This document shows positions 31,579 through 44,050 of a stretch of 64,000 bases of DNA, piece by piece. The notes under the pieces are model-generated. The model ran no database searches and was not told the origin of the DNA. It worked only from the letters and a program-made list of their open reading frames with translations. A program made the translations under genes and the position numbers. The stretch comes from Turritopsis dohrnii (taxonomy: Eukaryota > Cnidaria > Hydrozoa > Anthoathecata > Oceaniidae), in contig BQMF02000019.1 of NCBI GenBank assembly GCA_027922465.2, positions 1,240,001 through 1,304,000 on the forward strand. The letters are read 5' to 3'. Position 1 is the stretch's first letter; every line of letters starts with the position of its first letter.

Positions 31579-34500
31579 TTACAATTTGATTGGTTTATAT
31601 CGTAATGATTTATCTATGATTTCGTCATGTGACGGTCTTTCATCGGGTGCAATTCTCAGCGAAACCTGCCGCTTTTCACGCTCAACTTTTGTTGCCTTCC
31701 TCTTTTCATTTGCCCGTCCAAAAATACCCTTAATGATAGGGTAGAGGTAATCAAAGGACTTTTCTTCCTTTACCGCTTTTGCCACAAATCGTTTCGTAGG
31801 CTTCGAATAGGCAATTGAAAATAGTGGTTTTGGATGACCCTCTTCATTCAATGAAAATTTCTAAACGAATAGCAAATCAATATCAATAGAGAATGTCTTA
31901 GGAAAAACTAGAGATTTCTAAAAAGAGTTTTAAATAAGTATTACCTGTCCGCGACTGGCATTAAAGTTATGATCAAGCGCGGCTAGTTGGGTCCCAGCTA
32001 TCATCTTTTCCATGCGGTAAAAAGTACTTTTTGGAATCTATCTTATTTTTACTGAGTGATAAACTTCCAACATGGTTGTATGGACCTGCTCCGTTATCTT
32101 TTCAAGGTCTTTCATCAGACTCGACTCTGTAACAACATTTATCAACTTTTTGTGTGCATTCGAACCCATTTTCAACCATTCCTTCCTACAAACTTCATCA
32201 AAATCCAGGTCGCAATGGCCACACTTCTTATAATAAGTATTCTGTGGGAAGGTATGTTTGTTCACACAGTGATAGAGAACAGATTTGAATCTCTCCACTA
32301 ACGTTTTACCATTGCCATTACAAGTAGCTATAGACCATTACAAATGATTGACAATTGCTGGAGCCCATTTACCAAGTATTTTCAGATCTATATGCATCAA
32401 AGTTGGCATAGGTAATTTGATTTGTGTAAGACCAAAAGCCATACCTGAACAAAAACATGGAATTATAATACCAACCTTTTTTCTTTGATGCTCGCACAAG
32501 TTTTTTTACTATGCCTTTTCCAATGTGCCATGGGTCAAATTCATGATGAATATCTTTAAAACTAAATAAAAGGAATCTTGATCAATGAGACTAAAAGTTC
32601 CCATACACTTTTTTAGAACGTAATGATATTTTACCGATCATCTGTTCTCATTAATTTCTTTATGGAAGCGTGCCTGTCTGTAGATATAAGTGCTATAGGC
32701 AATTCAAAACCAGACTGAATATGGTCGATACAACGGATGAATGCTTCCTTTTCCATAGCCTGCGAGCTTGTTGCTTCCTGGTCAATAAGAGAAGATGTTT
32801 GTTGTATGAATGTAAAATCTTTACGTATTGATAGGCAAATAAAGAATATAATGAACGCCTACTTTGACATGGACAATGCTAAAATTCAATATTTTGTTTG
32901 AATTGATATCCAAAGCAGAAACAGTATTATAAGTTGCGTTATGACCAGGTGAATCACATTGACCACCCACCGCCAACTGTAATTCCAATCCGTTTTGTTT
33001 CATGTCATTTACTAGGCTTAACTGCTCTTGAGTCCTTATCGATTTCAGGAAATACAAAATTTGAACGATGCTCAAAGAATATTGACTTTGAAATGAATTT
33101 CAAATTCAGCAAATTAGCAAATTTTTTCAAAAGGAATTGCTGACAACTCAGTTGCAGCAGCAATGCGGAGATTGCCGGCACCCTTTGTAGATGCTAAAGG
33201 AGGTTGCGCAGACCAGCTGAACTCACATCCTAAAATACACGAAGACCTTAGCAATTCGTTCATAAGCAAAATACTTTCACAAATTCCGACGCACAATACC
33301 TTGTGTGCACATAAAATGCAGCGTTAGTTGACTACCGGTGTTACAACCCTCTGTTGATGAAATGACATGGGAACCACATTTTAAACAGTACTTCAACAAC
33401 TTTTGCAACTGTGATTCGTACACTAAAAATGTCTTTTGTAGATGCAAAGGTTGGTCATCTGGGAAGGAACTGATCGGCTCGTTTTCATTTGTTTCTTCTT
33501 CAAACGCCTCTTATTCAAACTTGTCGAAGTCAGGGTCATTTTGAGCAGATCTATGAAATAAATAAGTTCGACAGTAGCAATTTGCTTTTTTAAGCGTTCC
33601 CAACTGTTGGTTAAAATGTTTACCTATTGATAGATTTTTGAAGCCATTCGTCTTCCACAGTATCCTTGTTTTTCACTTCTTCTTCCGCATCACTTTGACC
33701 ATACTTTTGGCAATTACATTGACAAATGGAACTCCAATCAAAGGTGATGGTTACTCCGAGCCAACTTAGAAACTTCTCCACTTCCTCGGGTGTTTTAAGC
33801 TCGAGGGAACTATGGACAGCAGGATTCATGATACTTTTTTCTGCTTCTTCCGTATCTTCGTCATCAATTTCGCTTTCTTCATCGGAAGGGTCGATGTTGC
33901 TATCATCTAAAATGGCTAACTAAGTTTAAGAGTAATAACTGGTTGTGAAACTAACCAATACGCATTTTAGCGGAAAAGAGCTGACCTTCAAAAATACGGT
34001 TGTTTGCCGTTTGACAAGAAGAGTCACGCATGACGGGAATTTGATCAATGACAGTTACAAAATCAGTTTCCATTTCTCCGTCACGCGTTAAAATATTTTT
34101 ATACTGTGTTCCTCTTTCTTTAAACTTTTTAACTGTCTGCTTTTCAGTTTGCACCCCGATTGAGCATGTTGCAGGGATTTCTACTTCATCAATTGGCGTA
34201 CTTTCTTCGATCTTCTCCATTTCATGCTGCTTGTTAGCTACCTTTATCATTTAAGATATATCGTCAGGCAAAAGTCAAACAAAATACCATAGAAGTTGTT
34301 TAAACACGCTAGACGATGATTTAATATCGGAATCGCATACCTCTTCTCTATTTCTCTTCATAGCTCTAGCATTCGACGATAATCGTTGGCTTTGCATTTC
34401 CTTATGCGTAAATTTCGATGGTATTGCCTCTTTTTTTAAGCGCCGTTTTACGCGACTGCCCTTGTTCACCGTTTCTCTTTGCATTTGCCAACTCCTATCA

Positions 34501-34676
34501 AAATCACTCTCTTCAAAATGATCTGAGCACAAGAAGACCTTTTTTGAAAGAGTTGTGCGATTTATTGCTTTGATCCACGCTTCTCGTACAGTGTGATCAT
34601 TAGGAAGAGAAAAGAAACTTTTGTCATGATTGGTTTTGCTGTTGTTCTAACATCCGTATGCAGCACACCAAGACAT
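31579..34676 (-). pseudogene. THAP-domain protein gene, multi-exon, with stop codons
   Basis: On the minus strand from 34676: MSWCAAYGC then a TAG stop (34649-34647), NNS..., WIKAINRTTLSKK, LCSDHFEESDFD and RRLKKEAIPSKF. Together these make a THAP zinc-finger (C-x-C...C-x2-H, AVPSxF-type end), a DNA-binding domain of P-element-like transposases and host regulators. Later exons give SLELKTPEEVEKFLSWLG, LVYESQLQKLLKYCLKCGS, CEFSWSAQPPLASTKGAGNL, GGQCDSPGHNATYNT, ALISTDRHASIKKLMR, HHEFDPWHIGKGIVKKLVR, HTTMLEVYHSVKIR then TAG, IPKSTFYRMEKMIAGTQLAA and a Lys-rich end at 31579. These match the conserved C-terminal region of a THAP family common in cnidarians. Introns appear retained (gaps with GT near 32632). 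Further stops near 33513 and in the 32340 region show it is an unprocessed pseudogene. Confidence 0.75.
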
Positions 34677-36106
34677 CATGAACAAAAATAATTTTGCAAA
34701 AGAAAAATTATGGAATGAATCAGCGGTTTTGATTACTATTAACTAGTTACGTCAGGAAAAAAATAAAATGTTTCGCAAGAGAAATGGAGTACTATAAGTC
34801 CAGGTTGAACGATGTTATATTTATTTATTGTAAATGTTTATCATAACTCTTCTTCGTGATTTCAGGTTGGTGAAAAACGGCTCTTACGGCTTAAATTTTC
34901 ACCACGTACACTCATGAATAGTTCATTCAATCTTTTAAAAAAAGTAAACGGGGGTACAGATGAAAAATGTTCTGCTTTTACTCTTTCTTTTTCTCTTTCT
35001 TTTGCTTTGATAAAATATTTCCATACAGATTTTTTTCTAACCAAGTCTCTACGTCACAATGGACATATTAAATTAATCTCGTTTTGAATTTGAAAGCATT
35101 TTTACAAAATGGCGATCGAAGAAGACGATCATGTGCCGAAGGAGAACTATAAAACGAACAGTATCGTGGTTATAAAGTCTTTTGAAAAAATTTGATCTAC
35201 AAATTCATAATCAGTGAAAATAAATTTCAACAATATAAAATTTTAATTTTTTAGCGGACACTACCTTTAATGCAGGCCAAGTTATTGTCAGATTGGAACG
35301 TACTTGTTCAACAAAATGTTTTTTATGCAAAACACTTGTAGTTCTATGATCTCATATTGAAGTAAAAATAAAGGTTTCCAGGATGACCTTTAACATGTAA
35401 ATAAAAGAAAAAAAAACGATATCATGAATATTTAATGATTACATGCTCTTCAACTTGAATTCTTCGAGTAAATTCAATGCAACGCACAATTGATATTACG
35501 ATCTGTTCGAATATCACAGGAGTAAGCCTTTTAGATAATGTTTATTTTAAGAAAACTGGTATGCCTATATAAAATCTTTTTGTATTCCTCAGATAAACAT
35601 ATCCTACCAATTTCTACGTTTACAAAATGTATTCATTTTTGCGTGGACGAATCTTCACAGATTAATAAAATAACATACTTACGGGCAATATATAAATTAT
35701 TCTGCTTTTCACAAGGAAAATAAAACACGTTTTCCGTGTTTCAGTTTACAACTAAAAACTTTGTTCAACTATCCAGTCCCATCTATCATTTGACACGATG
35801 GATTAACTGTAACACACTGAAAATAACTGGTACAATTTGTGGCAATTGTCATCTTATTTCCACATAAAAAACGTGACGGGTATGATAGTTTGGCAAAATA
35901 TCTAAAATTTCAAAACAATTTGTTTATCCAAGCTGATAACGTTACTAAGATACACTCAAGAATATCCTCCGATATCATCAATGAAATTTTATCCTTTATC
36001 TTAAGTGTAATGAATATCAAGATCCTTTTACTAGTTCCTTATTGAAATACTGAAGAGCAGGGAGGTCTATTTAAAGATTAATTTGACCTAGTTAGAACCA
36101 GATCAT
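34677..36106. other. No gene recognised
   Basis: AT-rich intergenic sequence between the THAP pseudogene and the GPCR. Small ORFs here show no recognisable domain. Confidence 0.4.
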
Positions 36107-36997
36107 ATGGATTCTAATAGTACTTGCATTCCGAAAATATCTGGAATTGATGATGCATCACGAATATCATTGCTGTTTCTATTGGCCATAGTTTCTATTT
36201 CAGCGATATGCGGCAATCTGATTGTTCTGTATCTGTTTGCGCACAGATTGTTTCTAAGAAATTCTTCAAACAAGTTTCTGGTTTCACTAGCAATAAGCGA
36301 TTTCATTCTTGGTCTCGTATTGGGACCGGTAGATACAATTGAATTGTTACATCTTATGGAAGACAAGAGTTGCGTGATCGAATCTATTGGAAAAATGTGC
36401 ACAACCCTTATGGCTATTTCGGGTACAACACTTGGTTGCATTGCTTATGATCGATATTTACATATCAAACATGGTTTGGGCTATAAATTGATCATGTCAG
36501 GAAAAAGACTTATTTTGATGCTGGTTTTACCATGGTTTTCGCCATTCATTTTAATGGCAACAAAATTTCTTGATCCATTCATCAACACAGTGACCGTGAT
36601 CATACTCATTTCATCAATATATGGATTAATGTTGATAAGCTATAAACTCTTGATCAAGCATCTAAATAAATGCTCAACTTTTCAAACTATCTCTTATCGA
36701 GCTAAATTAAGAAATAGAAAAGCCATTCAATTCATTGGTTTAATAGTTATATTATCCATAACATTGTCATTGCCAATGTTGGTTAACCGTTGTCTGCATG
36801 TGGTGTATCTACTCTCAAGCAGTAACTGGTCTGCTTTCAAAGAAATGCAATCTCAGATGGTGGTTTCTTCACATATGCTTTTCATCTTAAATGCAGCGTT
36901 AAACCCTGTTTTGTATTTTTACAAACATAGAGGTTTCCGTAAAGCATTCAAATCATTTCTGAAATCAAAGAACCGTGTTGATGTTTACAGAATTTAA
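36107..36997 (+). CDS. Rhodopsin-class (class A) G protein-coupled receptor
   Basis: A 296-residue intact single-exon ORF with seven hydrophobic segments. TM1 has ICGNLIVLY (conserved Asn), TM2 has SLAISDFILG (LAxxD), TM3 follows a Cys (SCVIESIGKMC) and ends YDRYLHIKH (DRY motif). TM4 has LPWFSPF in place of the usual Trp context, TM5 is VTVIILISSIYGLMLISYKL, TM6 is FIGLIVILSITLSLP and TM7 has LNAALNPVLYFY (NPxxY), followed by a basic tail FRKAFKSFLKSK. The N-terminus is short with an N-glycosylation site (NST). It acts at the plasma membrane, signalling through G proteins; the ligand is unknown. Short single-exon class A receptors of this kind are expanded in cnidarians. An ATTAAA polyadenylation-like signal lies at 37055. 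Confidence 0.92.
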   Translation: MDSNSTCIPKISGIDDASRISLLFLLAIVSISAICGNLIVLYLFAHRLFLRNSSNKFLVSLAISDFILGLVLGPVDTIELLHLMEDKSCVIESIGKMCTTLMAISGTTLGCIAYDRYLHIKHGLGYKLIMSGKRLILMLVLPWFSPFILMATKFLDPFINTVTVIILISSIYGLMLISYKLLIKHLNKCSTFQTISYRAKLRNRKAIQFIGLIVILSITLSLPMLVNRCLHVVYLLSSSNWSAFKEMQSQMVVSSHMLFILNAALNPVLYFYKHRGFRKAFKSFLKSKNRVDVYRI

Positions 36998-38770
36998 AGT
37001 ATTGTATGAAAAAGGTTTTGGTGCTTTTGAGCGTTTTTGAATCCTAAAGACTGCATTAAAGTTTACAGAATATTATGGCACTGATTGCTTTCATCAGCTT
37101 ATTTATTTTAACTTGTTTAGAAATGCACGAAGAACCATTTAAAAGGATGAGGGCTGAAAATATACCAATATCATTATCTTTTACTTTTCGGTTATAACTC
37201 ATAGACATTTCTAGCATTGTTGACTAGAGTGAGTAGAGCGGGCAGTATTTTGCGTCTGCAACATTAAAATGAAAACGTTAAGAACTTCGCATATACACCG
37301 ATTCGGCACGATTTTTCCGCGTTACTTTTTGTAGGTCTGGATCTAATTAGCTTGGCTAGAAAACGTAGCAACGATAAAAAATAAGCCACTTTAACTTGAG
37401 AAGACGAAGTACAATCATTTCTCTTTTACTTAAATTTACTGTTACTGTTTTTATATTTAAAAAAGTGGAAGCAAAGGCTTATATATGATAACAAAAACTC
37501 AAAAGCTTAAATGATAAATAAATATTACTACTACTACTACTACTACTAATACTCTATTTATCATGATGATATCCTCAACGAAATATTGATTCCATGGAAT
37601 GACCGCGGGCCTGATTCGAGTGAAAAAGTCTGAAACCATGTCTGATGTCTCGATTCTCAAAATGGCGGATATTAATCGCAAAAATTGAGGTTTTCCTAGA
37701 AAAGATAATATGACCTTAATTAGGAGATAAGGCCATATTCTGATTGGTATGTTGCAGATTTTCACATTCACATGCATAAATTTATCTAATGCCTTAAAAT
37801 ACCTTAAAAAATCTCTTTTAGGTCGTCTATTAAAAAAAACAGGGAAAAACCCAGTCAAAAATGAAGTTATTTACCAACCATTTTTTAATCCAAATACGCA
37901 GACAACAAAATAATACCAAGGTATGCCTATGTTTTTTTAAGTAATATTACAACAAAATATTTGCTTGCAATGCTATTTTTTGATAATTCATTGCAGAAGA
38001 TGACATAACTTCAATTGTAATGACCTTATTTTGTCATAATAACTTGTCATAACTTGTCATAATGTACAAACTTTGCACGGACTACTAGGCAAAATCAATC
38101 AAAACCACGATATGGTACAGTCACAAGAAAACACAATGGAAAATTTGGAAAAAACTGCTGACGATATAAGTGATTTAGAAGAAATAAAGCATGGAAGGTA
38201 ACAACGACCGCAGGCACGAAGAGCATGGAACCTAATAACCGCCCAAAACAACCGCCCGAAACGATGCCAATAATTTTGACTTCGTGCACAACATTAATGG
38301 CTTACATTTTCTTTGTGTTGTAATAATTATTTTTTTTATGTACTCTGTTCTCTGATTGGTTCACACAATCAAAAAATGCTTACTGAGCTAATTTCATTGA
38401 ACATCTTCCACCATAACATTGTCCGCCCAGTGCAACCAGCTTAATCAACTAAATCAATTAATGATTAGTACATCGTACCTAGTCTAAACACAAAAATACA
38501 TACATATAATGCGCAAGAGGTACTCGATGTCCAAGGCATTGATTTTAACGCAAAATATCATTATAAAAGGCCTGTGAAAAAGAGCTGACGAACGATTCTA
38601 ACTGCTCCTTTTGTTTTGCATGAAAAATCTCACTTGCTTTTGATTCTGAATGGTCTTCTCCGGCTTTTCTCAATTTTTAAATTCCAGTGTTTTTAACACA
38701 GATTATGAAAGCTAAGTTTATAAGCATTGGTTTTACTAGACATATATTGTTGATTGCATGAAATTTCCCA
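36998..38770. other. No gene recognised
   Basis: Intergenic. Holds a short trinucleotide microsatellite (listed separately) and no supported ORF. Confidence 0.4.
37525..37549 (+). repeat. (CTA)n microsatellite
   Basis: About eight uninterrupted copies of the trinucleotide. Confidence 0.9.
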
Positions 38771-38842
38771 GAACTGGGTCATCTGGAAGTGGTTAAATTT
38801 CTTGTTGAACCTGGCGCAAATCTTAATGTCAAGGCGTTAGAT
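38771..38842 (+). pseudogene. Single ankyrin-repeat exon fragment
   Basis: After a tttcccag acceptor-like site, the frame LGHLEVVKFLVEPGANLNVK matches the ankyrin consensus GHLEVVKLLLEAGADVNAK closely. No neighbouring repeats were found; the frame continues into non-ankyrin sequence. It may be an isolated exon of a decayed gene or a captured fragment. Confidence 0.5.
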
Positions 38843-41800
38843 AGGCGAAACGTATTCGTCCCTTTAAGGCGGAAGGAGGAATGGCGAAGAAAAGAAAAGA
38901 GAGCCTATGACTTTTTTTACACTTGGCGTATCTGTGTAAACAAAACATGAAGGTATCGGACACAATAAAAGAGCTTATCAGATGTGTCAAATTTTTCAAC
39001 GCCACAGAAGCATGTGGAAAGTTAGAACCAACTATATCTAATTCTGGCTTTTTTTTCGTGATGTGCTTGCACGAACACAAGAAAACGTGAATCAAAACAG
39101 ACGCCGTTTTTTATTTATAAGAACACCTGTCATCTTGGGTGTCCAGATCAATAGGCTAAAACTCACATTATTGTTACTTGAAAACACTCCTGATCCAAAT
39201 TATGTTGCTGCAAAATCTGCTTTCCAATTTGCAAAACCAAACACAACATGAGTGTTTGCATCTTTTCGTCAGATGGCGATAATCTTGTTGTCATGTGTTA
39301 TATCGTTATGTAAAAGATATCACGCATCTTTTCCTTTAGATGTTACAACTTCATCCGATTAGCACTTGCAAGAATTGCAAAGATAAGCAAACGTGCTGGT
39401 GAGCCAATCCTGGCGCTCATTTGGATTTGCGTTGATGACAGGGACTATAAAGAACGGAAGAAGAAAAGACATTTACAATGAAAGATATAATTGTATGATC
39501 TAATTTTAATGTAATCTGTTTGAAAGCCTATCATTGTTAATGAACGAGATGTAATGCAAAAACGAATTAAATAAGAAAGATAGTATTGCATCTAGGCCTT
39601 ACCGAGTCTTGTTAAAAAATTTGGTATAGTATACAGTTTTTATGCAGATGAATCATAATATCATTTGGATTGTTTGTTTTTGTTCTATGAAAGTCACTTG
39701 AACAAATGTGGTGACTAATAAAAATGTTTTTTGCTTCACAACAACCAATCATAAGGCTCTCGAAAAGCATATGGGCCAATCACAGTAATCTTATGAACAC
39801 CTAATACAACTTCAGCGAAAAACAATCGAACGAACATTTCGCCGGGTTTGAGAGAGGCTAATCAACAGAGAATTTATGATCAAACTTCTCCCGAACAATT
39901 CCTTTTTCTACATAGTGATATGTATCTGGGTAATGTAAAATTATCTGGGTTATCCCGTTAAATGGCTTTTGGATTACACCGTATAAGAAGAAATTCGTAT
40001 CTATAACTAGTCATTTTTTAGAGGGAAGGCGGTGATATACATTTCAAGTATTTTAGTCACGAGGGTGTTTTAAAGAAAGGGCGATATAAACTTTAACACA
40101 AATATGCCTTATAGGCTGCAGCGTTATCCCTTAGTGAAATGAAAATTGGTAAATACTTTAACCTGTACTAAACGATGATAAATCTACAGCAAATAAAGTG
40201 GAACAAATATACTTACGCTCTTTCCAACGATAGTCGTTATCAACAAATGAAACATCACAGTCGCCTTTTCAGCATTAAAAAATAAACAAGAGCCAGATGG
40301 CGCAAAACGATATTTCGAAATTTTACTTAAAGTTCTGAAAAGTTCTGTAAAGGTTATTTCTTGAGATATGTTACTGGTGGATAACAGGCATAAACGATAA
40401 CATGTTTAAAATTACTAACTCGTGTAAATAGGGTCTAATCGTAACACACCAGCAACTTAATTTTTTAGAAGACAAAAGAACTATACATGCAGGAGCTATT
40501 TATAAGGTACGTTTTTTTATGAGAGCTTATGTAGAAAAAACAAGATTCGCAAAAATGCGACTATATATTTCCCCAAAGTTGCAAACATTTTATCAATTAT
40601 TGTGTGTACTTTGATAACAAGAAAAATGCATCATTAAATAATTGCAGTGGTATATCTACTATCAAGCTGATACTCAGATAAAAACGCTGTCCATACTAAT
40701 CAGGGTAGATTTGAAGTTAATACTACAAAACTACTTATGAAATGAAGATGTACATGGTCAAATGATAAGATTTCTCTCAATTTTTGCCAAGGAGTTAAAA
40801 AGTGACTTAGAATTTACTATGGACATAGCGAAAAACTATAAGACCTAAATGCGACTAATATTTCCCCTTGCAGAACAATCTATAAGGCAATTTCGTCATA
40901 ATAAACATAAGATCATTGTTCATGCTGAAGACAAGCTTCATATCCTTTTAACCATAAAATCACAGGTCAGATGTAATTCAACAGAACACTTGCTTAAACT
41001 CAAATGAAACCATCTTACAAAATTAATTAAGGTTAACAAAAGAACAAAAGAAAATTGTCAAACCTTTCGGGGTAGGCATTTTAGCAAATAACTATCAAAA
41101 GCAATCAAAAACCAATCTTTAATAAAAAATATTATGTGAACCATTTCAAATTTGGGAAGGAAAAATCACAATTTATATATAAAATTAAATTCAAATATTC
41201 AAAATAAACATCTCTGATTCAAAAAAATATATTCACATACTATCACAGTATGTCATATATATATTATGTAATAAAACTGACTTTCGTAAATCCCAAATGA
41301 AAAAAAATATATTTTGGTAGTGAAAATATACACCCACTGCATATCTGGAAGTAGAAGTTTTTGTTTCGGCTTGATTTAAATTACAGACTGTTTTGTTGGA
41401 ATGTGTTTTGATTTACCTTCATTGCTTGTGAGGGAAATTCACATTATATAATAATTTCTACAAAATAAAATATCATATACAATATCAAAACAGTATACGT
41501 GATCATGGAATTGAATGAATATTGTTGGATTACACGACTATCCCAGAAGACACATTCAACCAGATTCTTTCAAATTATGTCTCAATCCTCTGTGTGTATT
41601 TAATATTTTACGTATTATTTGGTTTTCACGTGTTTACTTGCAATTCTTGTTATGTACTCCTTGAATTAACAACTGGTTGTTGTCCACCACATGTAAAAAG
41701 GGTTTCCTTCATTATGGTTGTATATACATCTATTTGTTTTCAGCAGTTGGGCTAGCTATATACATTATGTCAGGATGTAAAATAAAAATAAGTTTTCAGC

Positions 41801-43458
41801 TTGGCTTTTAATGAAGAACTTTCAAATTTGCACTGAAAGCACAGATACGTCGGTGACATATAGTGATATCTCCCTTTTTTTCTCTTTTACTTGCGTTCAT
41901 TCAAAATTTTTATTTCCATCATTTAACGTTTGAATCTCCAGAATCATCTTAAAAACTGGATGACAAAGCAAAACTCTTCCACTGCCCAACTCCACTTGAC
42001 TGAAAAAAATGACGCACTACTTCACTGAAGACTAGCCTCTATTCTTATCTATCTTGACAAGGCCTAAGTTCAATACAGAACCGAGGCTATAAAAGTGTAC
42101 GGAGAAGATGAAGGAGAAGGAAACTGCCGGTTTTAACATATATTTCGCCCTATGGGGAAATATATAAAAACGCGTTTCTTCGAAAAAAAAAATGTATGTT
42201 TTGAATTATAATTTCTTGAAACCAAAAATGAATTCGAGCAGATAACTGCCTTTTTTTAACTCGATTTTTGAAAACCTTGATGTTCAAAGACAGTACAGAC
42301 AGCTGACAAACGTAGGAAGTAATAAGAAAGTCTGATCTGAGCTTTACTGACACGAAAAACATATCTATTTTCAAGTGCCAAAGTACACTGATTCGTAACT
42401 AAAAGTCACAGTTTTATCTAGACCTATTTGATTAATACCCATTCCTTCATCAATTAAGTGATAAAATATCAAAGAAAACGTATTTATGTATGTATGTGAT
42501 TTAAAACCTTTGAAAATTCAAAAGGCTGCGTTCCTTCATTAGAACTTACTTTGCGTTATTGGTAGAGTCTCGCAGACTCTAAATCGCAGACTAATTGCCA
42601 TTTCGGCCGGAGGAGGAGTAGGAGTAGTAGGAGTCCACGGGTGTTTTAATACGATATTCGCTATCGTTGCTACCGTAAGAACTACACACCAATTATTTCT
42701 GAAACAGTCGAACTTCCAAAATTTGAACTTTCTTTAATTCGAACAAATTTCAATGTCCCTTCACTTATCATTTCTTGGTTATATAATAATTTGAACTTTT
42801 CAGACCTTATTATTTTTGGAAAGCTAAAACAATATTTCATTGATCTGCTGACCAAATTCGAGTACCTAATAGTAGGGATAATTCACACTTCGCATTTTAT
42901 TTCTTTACTCAGTTTAACCCAAATAAAAACTCTAAAAAGTAAATACAATAATTAAAAATGTGCGACTTTTATAAGAGGTAGCTCTAAAGAACCAAACAGC
43001 TTTGAAATACTTATAGCTAACTATAAGCAGATTCAAAATAACATGAAGTTTTAGTTCAATCAAGATATTCGTTTTTTCACAATGCACTGATGCTTGAAAT
43101 GCCATTTCAATGAACTGCTAAATCAAGAGAATTTGGCAAGAAACTGCACTAGAACATCTTATCTGTTACTGAGAAAACGTTTCAGATCGTGTTTGTCTGA
43201 AACCGATTTCAGCAAACTTTCAATTAACTTCTTGTGTGCCTTGCTTGAGTGATATATTTAAGGATACAGTATACGTTTTGAGCATAGTTTTTTAAAATTC
43301 AATTTTTTTGCCAACTATGAATAAATATTTGCTATATTATATATCACTGAAAAGCATTTTTTATAAGCTATCGAATGATATAAATGTTATTTGAAAATTT
43401 TGTACTAGCAAAAATGTAGAAGGCTTGGAAATTTTACACCCCGTCTTCACAAAAGCAA
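38843..43458. other. No gene recognised
   Basis: Long AT-rich stretch. It was scanned for RT, transposase, receptor and RNA motifs and none was seen. A short GA-rich run (ggaggaggagtaggagtagtagg) near 42608 is the only compositional oddity. Confidence 0.4.
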
Positions 43459-43752
43459 CTCCATTTACAAAACTACTTAGTTTCCAGTGCTCATTCCACT
43501 CTTGTCAGAATCACAAAAGATGTGGGTAAAAACGGTTTTTGTTTTATTTTTTGAAAAAGCCTCGTTTTCAAGTTATTTCGTTTTTCCTGAAAAGTGAATT
43601 TTTTCCGTCCAAACTTTAACTTTATTTACTAATAACTTGGGAATGGTTCACTTTTCGGAAAAAAAAACAAAAACCGTTTTTAGAAAAATCTATATGCTTG
43701 AACATGGTGGCAGTCTCCTTAGCAGAGCTTTTTTAGTTTTGTAAATGGGACT
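43459..43752. repeat. Imperfect ~290-bp inverted repeat (MITE-like)
   Basis: ctccatttacaaaacta at the left is mirrored by tagttttgtaaatggga at the right, and aaaaacggtttttg at 43531 by caaaaaccgttttt at 43669. The whole unit can fold on itself. The ends and a target duplication are unclear. Confidence 0.5.
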
Positions 43753-44010
43753 CAAAATGTAGTAGGAACCGTGCTAAAAAACGAACACTGCGAAAAAGCG
43801 TTTTAAAAGTTTTGCAAAAGAACACATCTTCAACAACTTACCTTGTGCCATATCATAAATAGATAACATAGGGGTAGCGTGCTCTATCATTACATACCAT
43901 TGTGACTCAAGGTTCACTTGATAAACCAGATTCGTGTACCATCTTTCTTGTATTCCTGCAAGACATTATCAGACAAACAGAATCTTTTGGACGTGATGAT
44001 TTTTGTGGGG

Positions 44011-44050
44011 TTACGTTTCAAGAGAATTCTTTCATCATCAGGTTATATTT
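44011..44050 (-). ncRNA. Possible hammerhead-like core (weak)
   Basis: On the minus strand CTGATGA (44041-44035) is followed by a mostly paired stem around AATT and GAAACG (44019-44014). Flanking stem I strands do not pair convincingly, so this is a candidate relic only. Confidence 0.25.

Noticed and set aside
37525..37549. Poly-Val/poly-Tyr-type ORF through the CTA repeat (37499-37858)
   Set aside because: The open frame is a by-product of the microsatellite and shows no domain.
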